Shown: positions 51,507 through 61,567, counted from the first letter of the stretch. The stretch: 64,000 nucleotides of DNA from Streptomyces sp. JH14 (GCF_029428675.1 NZ_JAJNEL010000001.1:3782001-3846000); one strand, 5' to 3'. Numbers and translations are program-made. The notes: generated from the letters alone by a model not told the origin.

Positions 51507-52703
51507 ATGACGACGAAGTGCCCCTTCCACGACCGTGACGTCCCGTTCGACGCCGAGTTCTACGCCGACCCGTACCCGGTCTACACCCGGTTGCGCGAGG
51601 AGGCGCCGATCCACCGGATCTGCATGCCCGAGGGCAACGAGGCCTGGCTGGTCACCCGTTACGAGGACGTCTCGGAGCTGCTGAAGGACCGCCGCCTGGT
51701 GCGCAACCACCGGCATGCGAAGGACTACAAGAACGAGGTGCTCCCCGAGTTCGTCCGCGCGGGCAACCTCCACATGGAGGACGGGGAGATCCACACCCGG
51801 CTGCGCCGGTTCATGAACTTCGCGTTCACCCCCAAGCGCATCGACGCCCTGCGGCCGTGGATCGTGGCGGAGACCGACCGGCTGCTCGACGAGGTCGAGA
51901 AGAACGGCGGCGGCGACCTGATGCAGATGATCGCCGCGCCGCTGCCGATCACCGTCACCGTCGAACTGCTCGGTATTCCCAGTGACATGAGCGGGCCGTT
52001 CCGGGACTGGAGCGACGCGCTGCTCGGTGGGGTCCTCGCCGACGGCCAGGCGGCCGGCAAGGCGCTGATCGAGTTCGTCTACCGGCTCGTGGAGCTCAAG
52101 CGCACGGAGCCGGGCGACGACCTGATGTCGCACTGGATCCACTCCGTGGACGAAGAGGGGCGTCACCTGTCCGAGCAGGAGATCGTCGGCATGGCGTTCT
52201 TCCTGGTCATCGGCGGCTACGACACGACGGTCGGCTCGATAGGCAGCAGCCTGCTGGCACTGCTGGACCGCCCCGACCTGGCCGAGCGGCTGCGGCAGCA
52301 GCCGGACCTGATCCCGGAGGCCGTCGAGGAGCTGCTGCGCTGGGACGGCTCCGCGCACAACGCGTTCCGCCGGTTCGCCCTGGAGGACATGACCATCGCC
52401 GGGACGCCCGTCGCGAAGGGCGAGACGGTGATTCTCAGCATCTCGTCCGCCAACCGCGACCCGCGCCACTTCCCGGAGCCGGACGTCCTGGACTTCGACC
52501 GCGAGGACAAGCAGCACTGGGCGTTCGGCCGCGGCGCACACCACTGCCCCGGCAAGGAACTGGCCCGCATCGAGATGCAGATCCTGGTCGAGCGGCTGCT
52601 GAACCGGTTCCCCGGCATGGCCCTGGCCGACACCGAGGAGGAGGTGCAGTGGCGGCCGAACTACCTCATCCGGTCGCCGCGCAAGGTCGTGGTGACGGTG
52701 TGA
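51507..52703 (+). CDS. Cytochrome P450, second of a tandem pair
   Basis: 398 residues from ATG 51507. The heme loop FGRGAHHCPGKELARIE, the ExxR ELLR and the I-helix FFLVIGGYDTTVGSIG (with the normal Asp) are standard. The strong likeness to the preceding gene and the short gap (28 bp) point to a local duplication followed by change in one copy. Substrate is presumably the ACP- or CoA-bound chain of this pathway. Confidence 0.94.
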   Translation: MTTKCPFHDRDVPFDAEFYADPYPVYTRLREEAPIHRICMPEGNEAWLVTRYEDVSELLKDRRLVRNHRHAKDYKNEVLPEFVRAGNLHMEDGEIHTRLRRFMNFAFTPKRIDALRPWIVAETDRLLDEVEKNGGGDLMQMIAAPLPITVTVELLGIPSDMSGPFRDWSDALLGGVLADGQAAGKALIEFVYRLVELKRTEPGDDLMSHWIHSVDEEGRHLSEQEIVGMAFFLVIGGYDTTVGSIGSSLLALLDRPDLAERLRQQPDLIPEAVEELLRWDGSAHNAFRRFALEDMTIAGTPVAKGETVILSISSANRDPRHFPEPDVLDFDREDKQHWAFGRGAHHCPGKELARIEMQILVERLLNRFPGMALADTEEEVQWRPNYLIRSPRKVVVTV

Positions 52704-52734
52704 TGTCCAGGACCGGCGAACAAAGGCACCCGAA

Positions 52735-53292
52735 GTGAGCGCTCAGACAGCCGGCCTCGACCCGGTCGGCACCACCACCACCTTCGACACCGACGGTGAA
52801 CTGCTGCCCCTGGTGCTCCGCCCCTACCGGGAGCACTGCAAGTACATGAAGTCGGCATCCCTGTCGGCAGGCCCGGGACCGCACGAAGTCACCGTGTCCG
52901 GTGAGTTCGAGATCGGCGAATCCTGCTACATCGACGACACCGGTCACTTCAACGCCGTCGAGTTCAACATCTGCTACAACCAGATGGCCTACTACCTGAT
53001 CGCGAAGTCGGTCCGCGAAGGCGTGCTTCCGGTCTTCCAGGACTGGTCCCTCGAGGACTTCTGGCGGCTGCAGCTGCCGAACATCCTGATCACCAGCTTC
53101 CGGAGCCGTTTCAAGCGCGAGATGCGCGGCAAGCGGTTCTTTGGGAGCGTGACCCTCACCGACACGGCCCGGCTGGAGAAGTCGGAGCGCTGGAACCCGC
53201 TGATCGTGCTGTACACGACGTGCCGGTTCTGGGACGAGACCGGTGGGGACAGCCATGGCGAGGCGCGGATCGCCATTACGGATCCGGTATGA
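52735..53292 (+). CDS. FcoT/ScoD-like hot-dog protein (thioesterase or glycine-adding enzyme)
   Basis: 185 residues from GTG 52735. It follows the Rv0098 (FcoT)/ScoD pattern: LLPLVLRPYREHCKYM near the start, GEFEIGESCYIDDTGHFNAV, EFNICYNQMAYYLIA, then VFQDWSLEDFWRLQLPNILI and a final VLYTTCRFWDETGG. In the isonitrile lipopeptide pathway ScoD adds glycine to an enoyl-ACP and releases the adduct that ScoE oxidises. The match supports that the two act in sequence here. The stop overlaps the ACP start (ATGA). Confidence 0.85.
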   Translation: MSAQTAGLDPVGTTTTFDTDGELLPLVLRPYREHCKYMKSASLSAGPGPHEVTVSGEFEIGESCYIDDTGHFNAVEFNICYNQMAYYLIAKSVREGVLPVFQDWSLEDFWRLQLPNILITSFRSRFKREMRGKRFFGSVTLTDTARLEKSERWNPLIVLYTTCRFWDETGGDSHGEARIAITDPV

Positions 53293-53699
53293 CAGCGGAC
53301 GAGCAGCCGGTGACAACCGCATGGGAGCAGCTGACACGGACCCCGCGGGCGCAGCGGCGCGCGGCCCTCGAAGTCTTCGTGAGCCGTGAGCTCAAGCAGG
53401 CGCTGCTCATGACGGACCAGGACGACCTCCCGCTCGACGAGAACTACTTCGAGCTCGGACTGACGTCCCTGCGGGCCGTCGAACTGAGGCAGCGCATCGA
53501 GGAGCAGCTGAGGTGCGAACTGGACACCTCGGTGCTCTTCGGGCTCTCGACCGTCCGGCAGGTGGCCGACCACCTCGCCTCGGTCGTGCTGCCCGGCACG
53601 GCCGTCCCCCGCAGACGCGAGCCGCAGGACGCGCCGGGCCCGTCCCCGGAAGTCCAGCGGCAGGTCAACGACCTGATCGCCGACCTGTACGAGTCCTGA
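53289..53699 (+). CDS. Acyl carrier protein (ScoB/Rv0100-like)
   Basis: 136 residues. The carrier domain covers about residues 25-100, with the phosphopantetheine Ser in ELGLTSLRAVELRQR. An N-terminal helix and a Pro-rich C-terminal tail ending in an acidic helix extend the usual 80 residues. It presumably carries the acyl chain on which glycine is added, loaded by the acyl-AMP ligase at 61564. Confidence 0.9.
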   Translation: MTADEQPVTTAWEQLTRTPRAQRRAALEVFVSRELKQALLMTDQDDLPLDENYFELGLTSLRAVELRQRIEEQLRCELDTSVLFGLSTVRQVADHLASVVLPGTAVPRRREPQDAPGPSPEVQRQVNDLIADLYES

Positions 53700-53742
53700 G
53701 CCGCACCCGCCGTCGCGCCAGAACCGTCGTAGGAGACCACGC

Positions 53743-56700
53743 ATGTCCGACAGCCGTGACACCTTGCTCCGCGAGCTGATGCTGGAGAAGTACGAACCGA
53801 TCGCCATCGTCGGCGTGGGGCTGAGGTTCCCCGGAGGAGCCACGACGCCGGAGGAGTTCGAGGAGTTCCTGCGCTCCGGCAGGTCGGGGACCGGACCGAT
53901 CCCCGGCGACCGCTGGGACGTCGAGTCCCTGCACCGGGAGGGGCCGGCCGAGAAGGGCAGGATCTCCGCGGCCGGCGGCGGGTTCCTCGAGGGCATCGAC
54001 CAGTTCGACGCCGCCTTCTTCAACATCTCGCCGAAGGAGGCGGCCTACGTCGACCCCCAGCACCGGCTGGCGCTGGAGGCCTCCTGGGACGCGCTGGAGA
54101 ACGCCGGAATCGACCCGGGCACGCTCCGCGGCAGCGAAGGGGGTGTGTACTTCGGCATCTCCTGCTTCGACTACCTCCTGGAGGTCGGCGAGCTCGCCCA
54201 GGAGGACCTCGACGCGTACACCGGGACCGGCACGGCGCACAGCGCGGTGCCGGGGCGGCTCTCCTATCTGCTGGGCTGGCGCGGTCCGAGCATGGCCATC
54301 GACACCGCCTGCTCCTCGTCCATCGTGGCGCTGGACCTGGCCGTCACCGGACTCAGGAAGCGCGACTGCTCCATCGCCCTCTGTGGCGGGGTCAACGCCA
54401 TCCACCACCCGCTCAACCACATCGTGTTCTCCCAGGCCGGAATGCTCTCCCCGGACGGCCGCTGCAAGACATTCGACGACACCGCGGACGGTTACGCACG
54501 CAGTGAGGGCTGCGGCGTGGTGGTGCTCAAGCGCTTCTCCGACGCCAAGCGTGACGGCGACCGGATCCTGGCCCTGATCCGCGGCACGGCCGTCCGCCAG
54601 GACGGGGAGAGCGGCGGCCTGACCGTGCCGAACAGCACGGGCCAGCAGGGCGTCATGCGCGCGGCCCTGCGCAACGCCTCGCTGGAGCCCTCCGACATCC
54701 AGTACGTCGAGGCGCACGGCACCGGCACCTCCCTCGGCGACCCCATCGAAATGCAGTCGGTCTCGTCCGTCTTCGCCGAGTCGCACACGGTCGCCGAGCC
54801 GGTGGTCGTCGGCTCGCTCAAGACGAATGTCGGGCACATGGAGGCCGCCGCCGGCATCGGCGGCGTGATCAAGACCGCGCTGCAGCTGCACCACGGGTGG
54901 ATCTACCCGCATCTGAACCTGGAGCAGCCCTCCCAGCACATCCCCTGGGACAGGTCACCGGTGACCGTGCCGACCGAAGGACAGCCGTGGAAGGCCCCGG
55001 TGCGCCGGGCGCTGGTGAACTCCTTCGGCTTCGCCGGGACGATCGCCTCGGCGGTGCTCGAACAGGCCCCCGCGCAGGCGGCACCGGCGGTGGCCGCCCC
55101 GGCCGCCGGGGGGAACGAGGTGTTCGTGCTGTCGGCCAGGAGCGAGCGGGCGCTGCGCCGGCAGGCGGACAAGTACCTGTCCTTCCTCGAGGCCGAACCC
55201 GGGGCGGGCCTGGGGGACATCGCGTACACCGCTGCCGTGGGCCGCGCCCACTTCGCCCACCGGCTCGGCGGCCTGGTGGGCGGCCGCGACGAGCTCGCGG
55301 CGCTGCTGCGCGAGCAGTCCGGTACCGCCGTCGGCGAGCAGCCCCGGGTGGCCATGCTCTTCACCGGTCAAGGCGCGCAGTACCCGGGCATGGGCCGGTC
55401 GCTCTACGAGCGGTACCCGGTCTTCCAGGAGCACATGGATGAGTGCGACCGGCTCTTCGAACCGCATCTGGGACGTTCGGTCCGGGACCTCATGCTCGGC
55501 GACGACCCCGCCGACGAGCTCGGGCAGACCCAGTACACCCAGCCCGCACTGTTCGCGGTGGAGTACGCGACGGCGCGGCTGTGGATGAGCTTCGGTGTCG
55601 AGCCCGCCATGCTGATCGGGCACAGCATCGGGGAGGTCGTCGCCGCCGCGGTGGCCGGGCTGTTCTCCCTGGAGGACGCGGTGCGCCTGGTCGCCGCACG
55701 GTCCCGGCTCATGCAGTCGGTGTCCGCGCCGGGCGGCATGGTGTCCGTGCAGGCCGCGATGGACACGGTGGCGCCTTTCGTCCAGGGCTGTCCGGACGTG
55801 GCGTTCGCCGCGGTGAACACCCCGCAGTCCTGTGTCGTCTCCGGCGGTAGCGACTCCCTGGCGGAGATCGTCGCCAAGCTGGGCGCACGCGGCATCGCGA
55901 CGCAGGCGCTCAAGGTCTCGCACGCCTTCCACTCGCCGCTCATGGCCGAGGTCTTCGACGAGTTCGCGGCCGCCATCGCGGATGTGCAGTTCCACGAGCC
56001 GGACCTCACCCTGGTGTCGAACGTCACCGGCGCGGTCGCCGTCTTCGAGGAGATCGCGACGCCGGAGTACTGGGTACGGCACATCGGCGCGCCGGTGGAA
56101 TTCGCGGCCGGTATGCGGACGATCGCCGAGCACGGGGAGTACGTGTTCCTGGAGGTGGGGCCGTCCGCCACGCTCCTCGGCCTGGGCCGGCGGTGCGTGG
56201 CCGGGGCCGGGCACACCTGGCTGGCGAGCGCACACCGTGACGATCCGGCCGCGGACACGCTCAAGCGGTCGGTGGCCGAGCTCTACCGTGCGGGCCTGGA
56301 CGTCTCGTGGGCCGCGTACCACCTCGGCCGAGAGGCCGGCCGGCTCACGCTGCCGACGTACGCCTACGACCGCCGCCGTCACTGGCTGCCGCGCCGCCGC
56401 GGTCTGACGCCCGGCAGCGGCGCGGGCGCGACCCACCCGCTGCTCGGCGCCGAGGTCCGCGACCATCCGGATCAGCGCGAAGGCGTCCGGGTCTTCATGT
56501 CCGAGATCTCTCCGGACTGTCCCGGATACCTGCGCGACCACGTGGTGCTCGGGCAGATCGTCGTCCCGGCCGCCTGCTACGTCGACCTGCTGCTGGCGCT
56601 GCAGGACGCGATGTTCGGGGAGACCGGACGGCCGCTGGCGGACATCGACATCCAGGAGCCCCTGATCGTCTCCGACGATCACGGGGTCGAACTGCTCACC

Positions 56701-59700
56701 CGGGTGCGCGCCGCGGACGACGGCGGCGCCACCGTGGAGGTCTCCAGCCGCATCGCCGGCGATGCGGATGCGAGGGAGCGGCTCCACGCCACGGCCCGAA
56801 TCGGCGCGGACGCCGGGCAGCCCGGCACGCAGCGCACCGCGGACGCCCTGACCGAGGCGGCGGCCGCCGCCACGGCGCCCGGGGAGGCGGTGCCGGCCGA
56901 CGACCTGTACGGAGATTTCGAGGACCTGGGTCTTGCCTACGGTCCGGAATTCCAGCGCATCACCTCGCTGCGAAGGGAGGGCGAGGGCGTCGCCGTGGCC
57001 CTCCTGCGGGGTCATGACACAGCCCTGGCGGAGTACCTCCCGCCGTTCGTCCTGGACAACGTGATCCAGTCCGTCGCGGGTGTACTCGACGACGGCGAGA
57101 CCTATCTGCCCGTCGGCTTCGGCCTCGTGCAGTTCCTGCGGAAGCCGAAGAGCGCGACACTGCGCAGCCTGCTGCGGCTCACCGGCGCGGACGACGGGCG
57201 CCGGGAGCGTACGGCGGACATGATGCTGCTCGACGGCGACCGGCCGGTCGCCGTCGTGCGGGGACTGCGCTTTCGCCAGGTGGTCGCGGTGGGCGACGGG
57301 AACCGCAGGCGGCTGTTCCACGAGACCCGGTGGGTCAAGCGGTCGACGGTCCGCAGGGCCGCCGAGCAGGAACGCGACATCCTCGTGGTCAACCGCCCGG
57401 CCCGGCAGTTCACCGCACTGGCCGGCCGGCTGGAGGACACCGGTGCACGCCTGCGGTACGCGGCGGACGCCCGCGCGGCCGGCGCCCTGCTGGCGCAGGA
57501 GCGCCCGACCGACGTGTGGTGGTTCTGGACCGCCGGAACCGACCGGGACACCGCCGCGGGGCTGCGCGACGAATGCGAGCGCAACTACCGCGACCTGCTC
57601 GCCCTGATCGAGGCACTGACAGCCGGCGGCTTCGGCCAGGGCCAGCGGCTCTGGCTGGTGACCGAAGGGGCACAGCTGCTGCCGGGCGACGCGCAGCAGC
57701 CGGGGCAGGCATCGGCCGCGGCCACGTTGTGGGGCTTCGGCCGGTCGCTGGGCAACGAGTACCCGGCGTACCGGGTGACCATGGTCGACCTGCCGGGCGA
57801 GGGAGATACCGACTGCTCCCTGCTGTTCGACGAGTGCCTGGCGGCCGAGGGCGAGGAGTTCCAGATCGCCTTCCGCCGGGGCAAGCGGCATGTGCTGCGG
57901 ATCTTCCCCACCGGCGACGCGGATGACCAGGACGAGAACTTCGAGCTCGCCGTCCCGAATCCCGGGGAGTTCTCCGGCATCAAGCGGATACCGGTGCCGG
58001 ACGAGGCGCCGCAGGGTGACGAGGTGGAGGTGCGCGTCCGCGCCGCCGGACTCAACTTCAAGGACGTCCTCAACGCGCTCGGCATGCTGAAGCAGCACGC
58101 CGACGCCATGGGCGTCGAGTACCGCCCGCTGCCCCTCGGATTCGAGGCGGCCGGCACGGTCGCCGCAGCGGGCCCGGACGCCGCGTTCGCGGTCGGCGAC
58201 GACGTGGTGGTGAGCCATCTCGGCTGCCTGCGCAAACGCGTCGTGGTGCCGTCCGCGGCGGTGGTGCGCAAGCCGCCGGCCCTCGGTTTCGCCGAAGCGG
58301 CGGCCCTGCCCACGGCGTACACCACCGCGTACTACTCGCTGCACGAGCTCGCCGGCATGAAGGCCGGCGACCGGGTCCTCATCCACGCCGCGGCCGGTGG
58401 GGTGGGCCAGGCCGCCGTGGCCCTCGCCAGGCTCGCCGGCGCGGAGATCCACGCCACGGCGAGCCCCGGCAAGCACGCCTTCCTGCGCGCCCAGGGCATC
58501 GAGCACGTGATGAACTCGCGCTCGCTGGACTTCGCCGACGAGATCCGCCGGTCCACCGGGGGCGCGGGCGTGGACATCGTCCTCAACAGCCTGAACAGCG
58601 ACTACATACCCGCAGGTCTGAGCGTGCTCGCCGAAGGCGGCCGCTTCGTGGAGCTCGGCAAGCTCGGCATCTGGTCCCCGGAGCGGATGCGTGAGGCCCG
58701 GCCCGACGTCGCCTACCACAACTTCGATCTCAGCGAGTTCGACGCCGAAGAGCTCCAGCAGATCAACAAGCGGATCCTGGAGACGGTCGCCGATCTGCTG
58801 GCGGACGGCTCGCTCGCACCGATCACGACGACCACCTACACCCTCGACGAGGTCGAAGAGGCCTTCGGGGTGCTCAGCCGGGGCGGGAACACCGGCAAGC
58901 TCGTCATCGACATGCGCGAGCCGGCCGTGCTCGGCTCGCGTCCCGAGCCGGCCCTGGACCCCGGCAAGAGTTATCTGATCACCGGCGGCACGGGTGCGCT
59001 GGGGGCGGTGACCGCGCAGAAGCTGGCGGCCGAAGGCGCCCGCCACATCAGCATGGTGAGCCGCAGGCCGGTGAGCGCCGAGGATGCCGCCGCGCTGCAG
59101 GAGCGGATCGGCAAGGAGGTGCGGCTCCGCTTCCACCGGGGCGACATCGCCGTCCAGGAGGACGTCGAGCGGATCATGGCCGAGACCGGCGCCGGCGGGC
59201 ATCCGCTGGGCGGCATCGTCCACGCCGCGGGCGTCCTCGCGGACGGGCCCGTCTCCGCCATGTCGTGGGAGCAGCTGGACACGGTCTTCCGGTCCAAGGT
59301 CTACGGAACGTGGCTGCTGCACCGGGCCGCCGAGGCCCAGGACGGCCTGGATTTCTTCGTCGGATACTCGTCCCTGTCCTCGGTGCTCGGCCCGGTCGGG
59401 CAGGCCAACTACGCGGCAGGGAACGCGTTCATCGACGATCTGATGACCCGCCGCTCCGCGGCCGGTGCACCGGGTCTCGCCATCGGCTGGGGCCCATGGG
59501 CCGAGGTGGGCATGGCGGCGAACCTGTCCGCCCGGTCGGCCACCGGGATAGAGAGCCAGGGGTTCCGGTTCCTCAAACCCCGTACCGGCGCCAGAGCGCT
59601 GTGGACGGTACTCGGACAGCCCCTGGGGCATCTGACGGCCGGCGAGGTCGACTGGGACCGGTTCGTCTCCCAGCGGCTGAGCGGCAACGCTCTGTACCAG

Positions 59701-60117
59701 CGGGTGGCGCGGGGAGCGGCGGTGTCCGTGCGCACGATCGACCTCGGGGAACTCGCGGCGCTCCCGCGGACACAGCGGCGCGAGACCATCAACGAGGCGG
59801 TACGGGAACGGATCGCGTCGCTGCTGCACTTCGACGGCACCGGCGACATCTCCCCGCACGCCCGCTTCATGGACCTCGGCGTGGACTCGCTGACCGCCGT
59901 CGAGCTGAAGAACGCCCTCGAGGTGATGTTCCGCGCATCGCTGCCGACCTCGCTGGTCTTCGACTATCCGACGGTCATGCAGCTCGCCGCGTTCGTCGAC
60001 GAGCAGATGGCCGGAGCCGGGCAGCCGCCGGAGGCGCACGGGGGCGACGTCGCCGAGGTCACATCGCTGCCCGACGAGGACATCGACGCCGAACTCGAAT
60101 CCCTGCGGAGCATGTGA
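53743..60117 (+). CDS. Type I polyketide synthase, one fully reducing module (KS-AT-DH-ER-KR-ACP)
   Basis: 2124 residues. KS (about 17-440) has DTACSSSIVAL (Cys188), EAHGTGTSLGDP and TNVGHMEAAAG. AT (about 530-830) has GHSIGEVVAA and HAFHSPL, the malonyl-CoA signature. DH (about 900-1150) has HVVLGQIVVP, an intact HxxxGxxxxP. ER (about 1400-1720) has LNFKDVLNALGM and IHAAAGGVGQAAV. KR (about 1740-1940) has LITGGTGALGAV and the catalytic Tyr in GQANYAAGNAFID. ACP (about 2010-2085) has DLGVDSLTAVEL. No loading domain or thioesterase is present, so it may work iteratively as a saturated-chain maker with the KAS III starter. Confidence 0.97.
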   Translation: MSDSRDTLLRELMLEKYEPIAIVGVGLRFPGGATTPEEFEEFLRSGRSGTGPIPGDRWDVESLHREGPAEKGRISAAGGGFLEGIDQFDAAFFNISPKEAAYVDPQHRLALEASWDALENAGIDPGTLRGSEGGVYFGISCFDYLLEVGELAQEDLDAYTGTGTAHSAVPGRLSYLLGWRGPSMAIDTACSSSIVALDLAVTGLRKRDCSIALCGGVNAIHHPLNHIVFSQAGMLSPDGRCKTFDDTADGYARSEGCGVVVLKRFSDAKRDGDRILALIRGTAVRQDGESGGLTVPNSTGQQGVMRAALRNASLEPSDIQYVEAHGTGTSLGDPIEMQSVSSVFAESHTVAEPVVVGSLKTNVGHMEAAAGIGGVIKTALQLHHGWIYPHLNLEQPSQHIPWDRSPVTVPTEGQPWKAPVRRALVNSFGFAGTIASAVLEQAPAQAAPAVAAPAAGGNEVFVLSARSERALRRQADKYLSFLEAEPGAGLGDIAYTAAVGRAHFAHRLGGLVGGRDELAALLREQSGTAVGEQPRVAMLFTGQGAQYPGMGRSLYERYPVFQEHMDECDRLFEPHLGRSVRDLMLGDDPADELGQTQYTQPALFAVEYATARLWMSFGVEPAMLIGHSIGEVVAAAVAGLFSLEDAVRLVAARSRLMQSVSAPGGMVSVQAAMDTVAPFVQGCPDVAFAAVNTPQSCVVSGGSDSLAEIVAKLGARGIATQALKVSHAFHSPLMAEVFDEFAAAIADVQFHEPDLTLVSNVTGAVAVFEEIATPEYWVRHIGAPVEFAAGMRTIAEHGEYVFLEVGPSATLLGLGRRCVAGAGHTWLASAHRDDPAADTLKRSVAELYRAGLDVSWAAYHLGREAGRLTLPTYAYDRRRHWLPRRRGLTPGSGAGATHPLLGAEVRDHPDQREGVRVFMSEISPDCPGYLRDHVVLGQIVVPAACYVDLLLALQDAMFGETGRPLADIDIQEPLIVSDDHGVELLTRVRAADDGGATVEVSSRIAGDADARERLHATARIGADAGQPGTQRTADALTEAAAAATAPGEAVPADDLYGDFEDLGLAYGPEFQRITSLRREGEGVAVALLRGHDTALAEYLPPFVLDNVIQSVAGVLDDGETYLPVGFGLVQFLRKPKSATLRSLLRLTGADDGRRERTADMMLLDGDRPVAVVRGLRFRQVVAVGDGNRRRLFHETRWVKRSTVRRAAEQERDILVVNRPARQFTALAGRLEDTGARLRYAADARAAGALLAQERPTDVWWFWTAGTDRDTAAGLRDECERNYRDLLALIEALTAGGFGQGQRLWLVTEGAQLLPGDAQQPGQASAAATLWGFGRSLGNEYPAYRVTMVDLPGEGDTDCSLLFDECLAAEGEEFQIAFRRGKRHVLRIFPTGDADDQDENFELAVPNPGEFSGIKRIPVPDEAPQGDEVEVRVRAAGLNFKDVLNALGMLKQHADAMGVEYRPLPLGFEAAGTVAAAGPDAAFAVGDDVVVSHLGCLRKRVVVPSAAVVRKPPALGFAEAAALPTAYTTAYYSLHELAGMKAGDRVLIHAAAGGVGQAAVALARLAGAEIHATASPGKHAFLRAQGIEHVMNSRSLDFADEIRRSTGGAGVDIVLNSLNSDYIPAGLSVLAEGGRFVELGKLGIWSPERMREARPDVAYHNFDLSEFDAEELQQINKRILETVADLLADGSLAPITTTTYTLDEVEEAFGVLSRGGNTGKLVIDMREPAVLGSRPEPALDPGKSYLITGGTGALGAVTAQKLAAEGARHISMVSRRPVSAEDAAALQERIGKEVRLRFHRGDIAVQEDVERIMAETGAGGHPLGGIVHAAGVLADGPVSAMSWEQLDTVFRSKVYGTWLLHRAAEAQDGLDFFVGYSSLSSVLGPVGQANYAAGNAFIDDLMTRRSAAGAPGLAIGWGPWAEVGMAANLSARSATGIESQGFRFLKPRTGARALWTVLGQPLGHLTAGEVDWDRFVSQRLSGNALYQRVARGAAVSVRTIDLGELAALPRTQRRETINEAVRERIASLLHFDGTGDISPHARFMDLGVDSLTAVELKNALEVMFRASLPTSLVFDYPTVMQLAAFVDEQMAGAGQPPEAHGGDVAEVTSLPDEDIDAELESLRSM

Positions 60118-60121
60118 CCCG

Positions 60122-61567
60122 GTGAAGGACTACATCGACTCGATCGAGCAGCTGTCCCACAAACAGCTGGTCGTGCTGCTCGCCCGGCAGCGCCTGGCAG
60201 CCGTCCAGGGCATCGCCGTGGACGGCATGGCGCTCCGCCTGCCCGGGGGGGTCGACAGCCCTCGGTCCCTGTGGTCCGCCCTGCGCGGCGCCCGGGTCGT
60301 GACGGGCGGCCCGCCCCGGATACCGGTGGACAGCCGGGGCCGGCCGCGCTGGAACACCGACGCCCCTGATCTCGCCCCGTACGCGGACCTGCTGGGACGT
60401 GGCGCCTATGTCGATGTCATCGACGTGTTCGACGCCAAGCGGTTCGGCCTCTCCGAGGAGGAAGCCGGCTTCGTGGACCCGCAGCAGCGGTTGCTGGTCA
60501 CCTGCGCGGCCGAAGCGCTGGCGGACGCCGGAATCGACGAGGCGGACGGGCTGCGCACCGGGGTGTTCGCGGCGCTGAGCTCGGTGGAGTACCAGTACGC
60601 CGCCCTGCGCAACCAGATGGGGCGGGACGAGCTGTCCGCGTACATGGGCCCCGGAGGCGCACTCAGCGGGGCGGCCGGCCGGATCGCGACGTGCCTCGGG
60701 CTCTGCGGCCCGTCGCTGACGGTCGACACCGCCTGCTCCTCCGCCCTGACCGCTCTGCATCTCGCCTGTGCCTCCCTTCGGTCCGGTGAGTGCGATGTCG
60801 CGCTGGTGGGGGCCTGCAACCTGCTGCTGGCGCCCGGGGCGTTCGGGGTCCAGGAGCGGGCCGGGCTGCTGTCGCCGAGCGGGCGTTCGCGGCCCTTCGA
60901 CGCGGCCGCCGACGGCTATGCGCGCAGCGAGGGCTGCGGTGTCGTCGTGCTCCGCCGGCAGCCCGACGCGGTGAACCCTTATGCCGTGGTCAGGGGGACC
61001 GCCGTGTACCAGCACGGAGCCCGCGACTCCATCTCCCGGGTGTCGGCCGCGGGTCAGGCTGCCGTCATCCGGCAGGCGCTGAGGGCCGCCGGGTGCGCGC
61101 CGGACGAGGTCGGATACGTCGAGGCGCAGGCCAACGGGGTCCGGCTGGCGGGCGTCATCGAGGCGGAGGTGCTCGGCGACGTGTTCGCGCGAACCGCCGC
61201 GGAGGCACCGCCGCTGGTCATCGGCTCGGCCAAGGCCAACCTGGGCTATCTCGAGACCACTTCGGGGATGGCCGGGCTGATGAAGGCCGTGCTCAGCGTC
61301 CAGCACGGCGAGATCCCGCCGCAGCCGGATCTCGGACAGCTCGATCCGGACGTCCCGTGGCAGCGGCTGGGCCTTCGGGTGCCGCGTGAGATCACCCCCT
61401 GGCCGGACGGGAACCGGCGGCTCGCCGGAGTGAGCGCATACGGCTTCACCGGGACGTACGGCCACGCGGTCGTGGAGGCGGCCGCTACGGAGGCCGCACC
61501 GCGTCCCGAACGCGCGGCGGCCGCGGCGGGCGACAGCCACTGGCACGACACGCATCACTGGTCATGA
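60122..61567 (+). CDS. Stand-alone ketosynthase-like protein without the catalytic histidines
   Basis: 481 residues from GTG 60122. The thiolase fold and nucleophile are kept (VDTACSSALTAL, Cys205), but the two decarboxylation His are gone: EAHGTGT reads EAQANGV (Gln336) and NxGH reads ANLGYLETT (Tyr376). It begins with a coiled docking helix (KDYIDSIEQLSHKQLVVLLA) and has no AT or ACP. Such a protein cannot do ordinary decarboxylative condensation; it may transfer or bind acyl groups or catalyse another C-C or C-N step. It is coupled to the ligase gene by ATGA. Confidence 0.93.
   Translation: MKDYIDSIEQLSHKQLVVLLARQRLAAVQGIAVDGMALRLPGGVDSPRSLWSALRGARVVTGGPPRIPVDSRGRPRWNTDAPDLAPYADLLGRGAYVDVIDVFDAKRFGLSEEEAGFVDPQQRLLVTCAAEALADAGIDEADGLRTGVFAALSSVEYQYAALRNQMGRDELSAYMGPGGALSGAAGRIATCLGLCGPSLTVDTACSSALTALHLACASLRSGECDVALVGACNLLLAPGAFGVQERAGLLSPSGRSRPFDAAADGYARSEGCGVVVLRRQPDAVNPYAVVRGTAVYQHGARDSISRVSAAGQAAVIRQALRAAGCAPDEVGYVEAQANGVRLAGVIEAEVLGDVFARTAAEAPPLVIGSAKANLGYLETTSGMAGLMKAVLSVQHGEIPPQPDLGQLDPDVPWQRLGLRVPREITPWPDGNRRLAGVSAYGFTGTYGHAVVEAAATEAAPRPERAAAAAGDSHWHDTHHWS

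Noticed and set aside
54955..60039. 1694-codon open frame opposite the PKS
   Set aside because: Shadow of the PKS modules; Gly/Arg/His-rich translation with no motifs.
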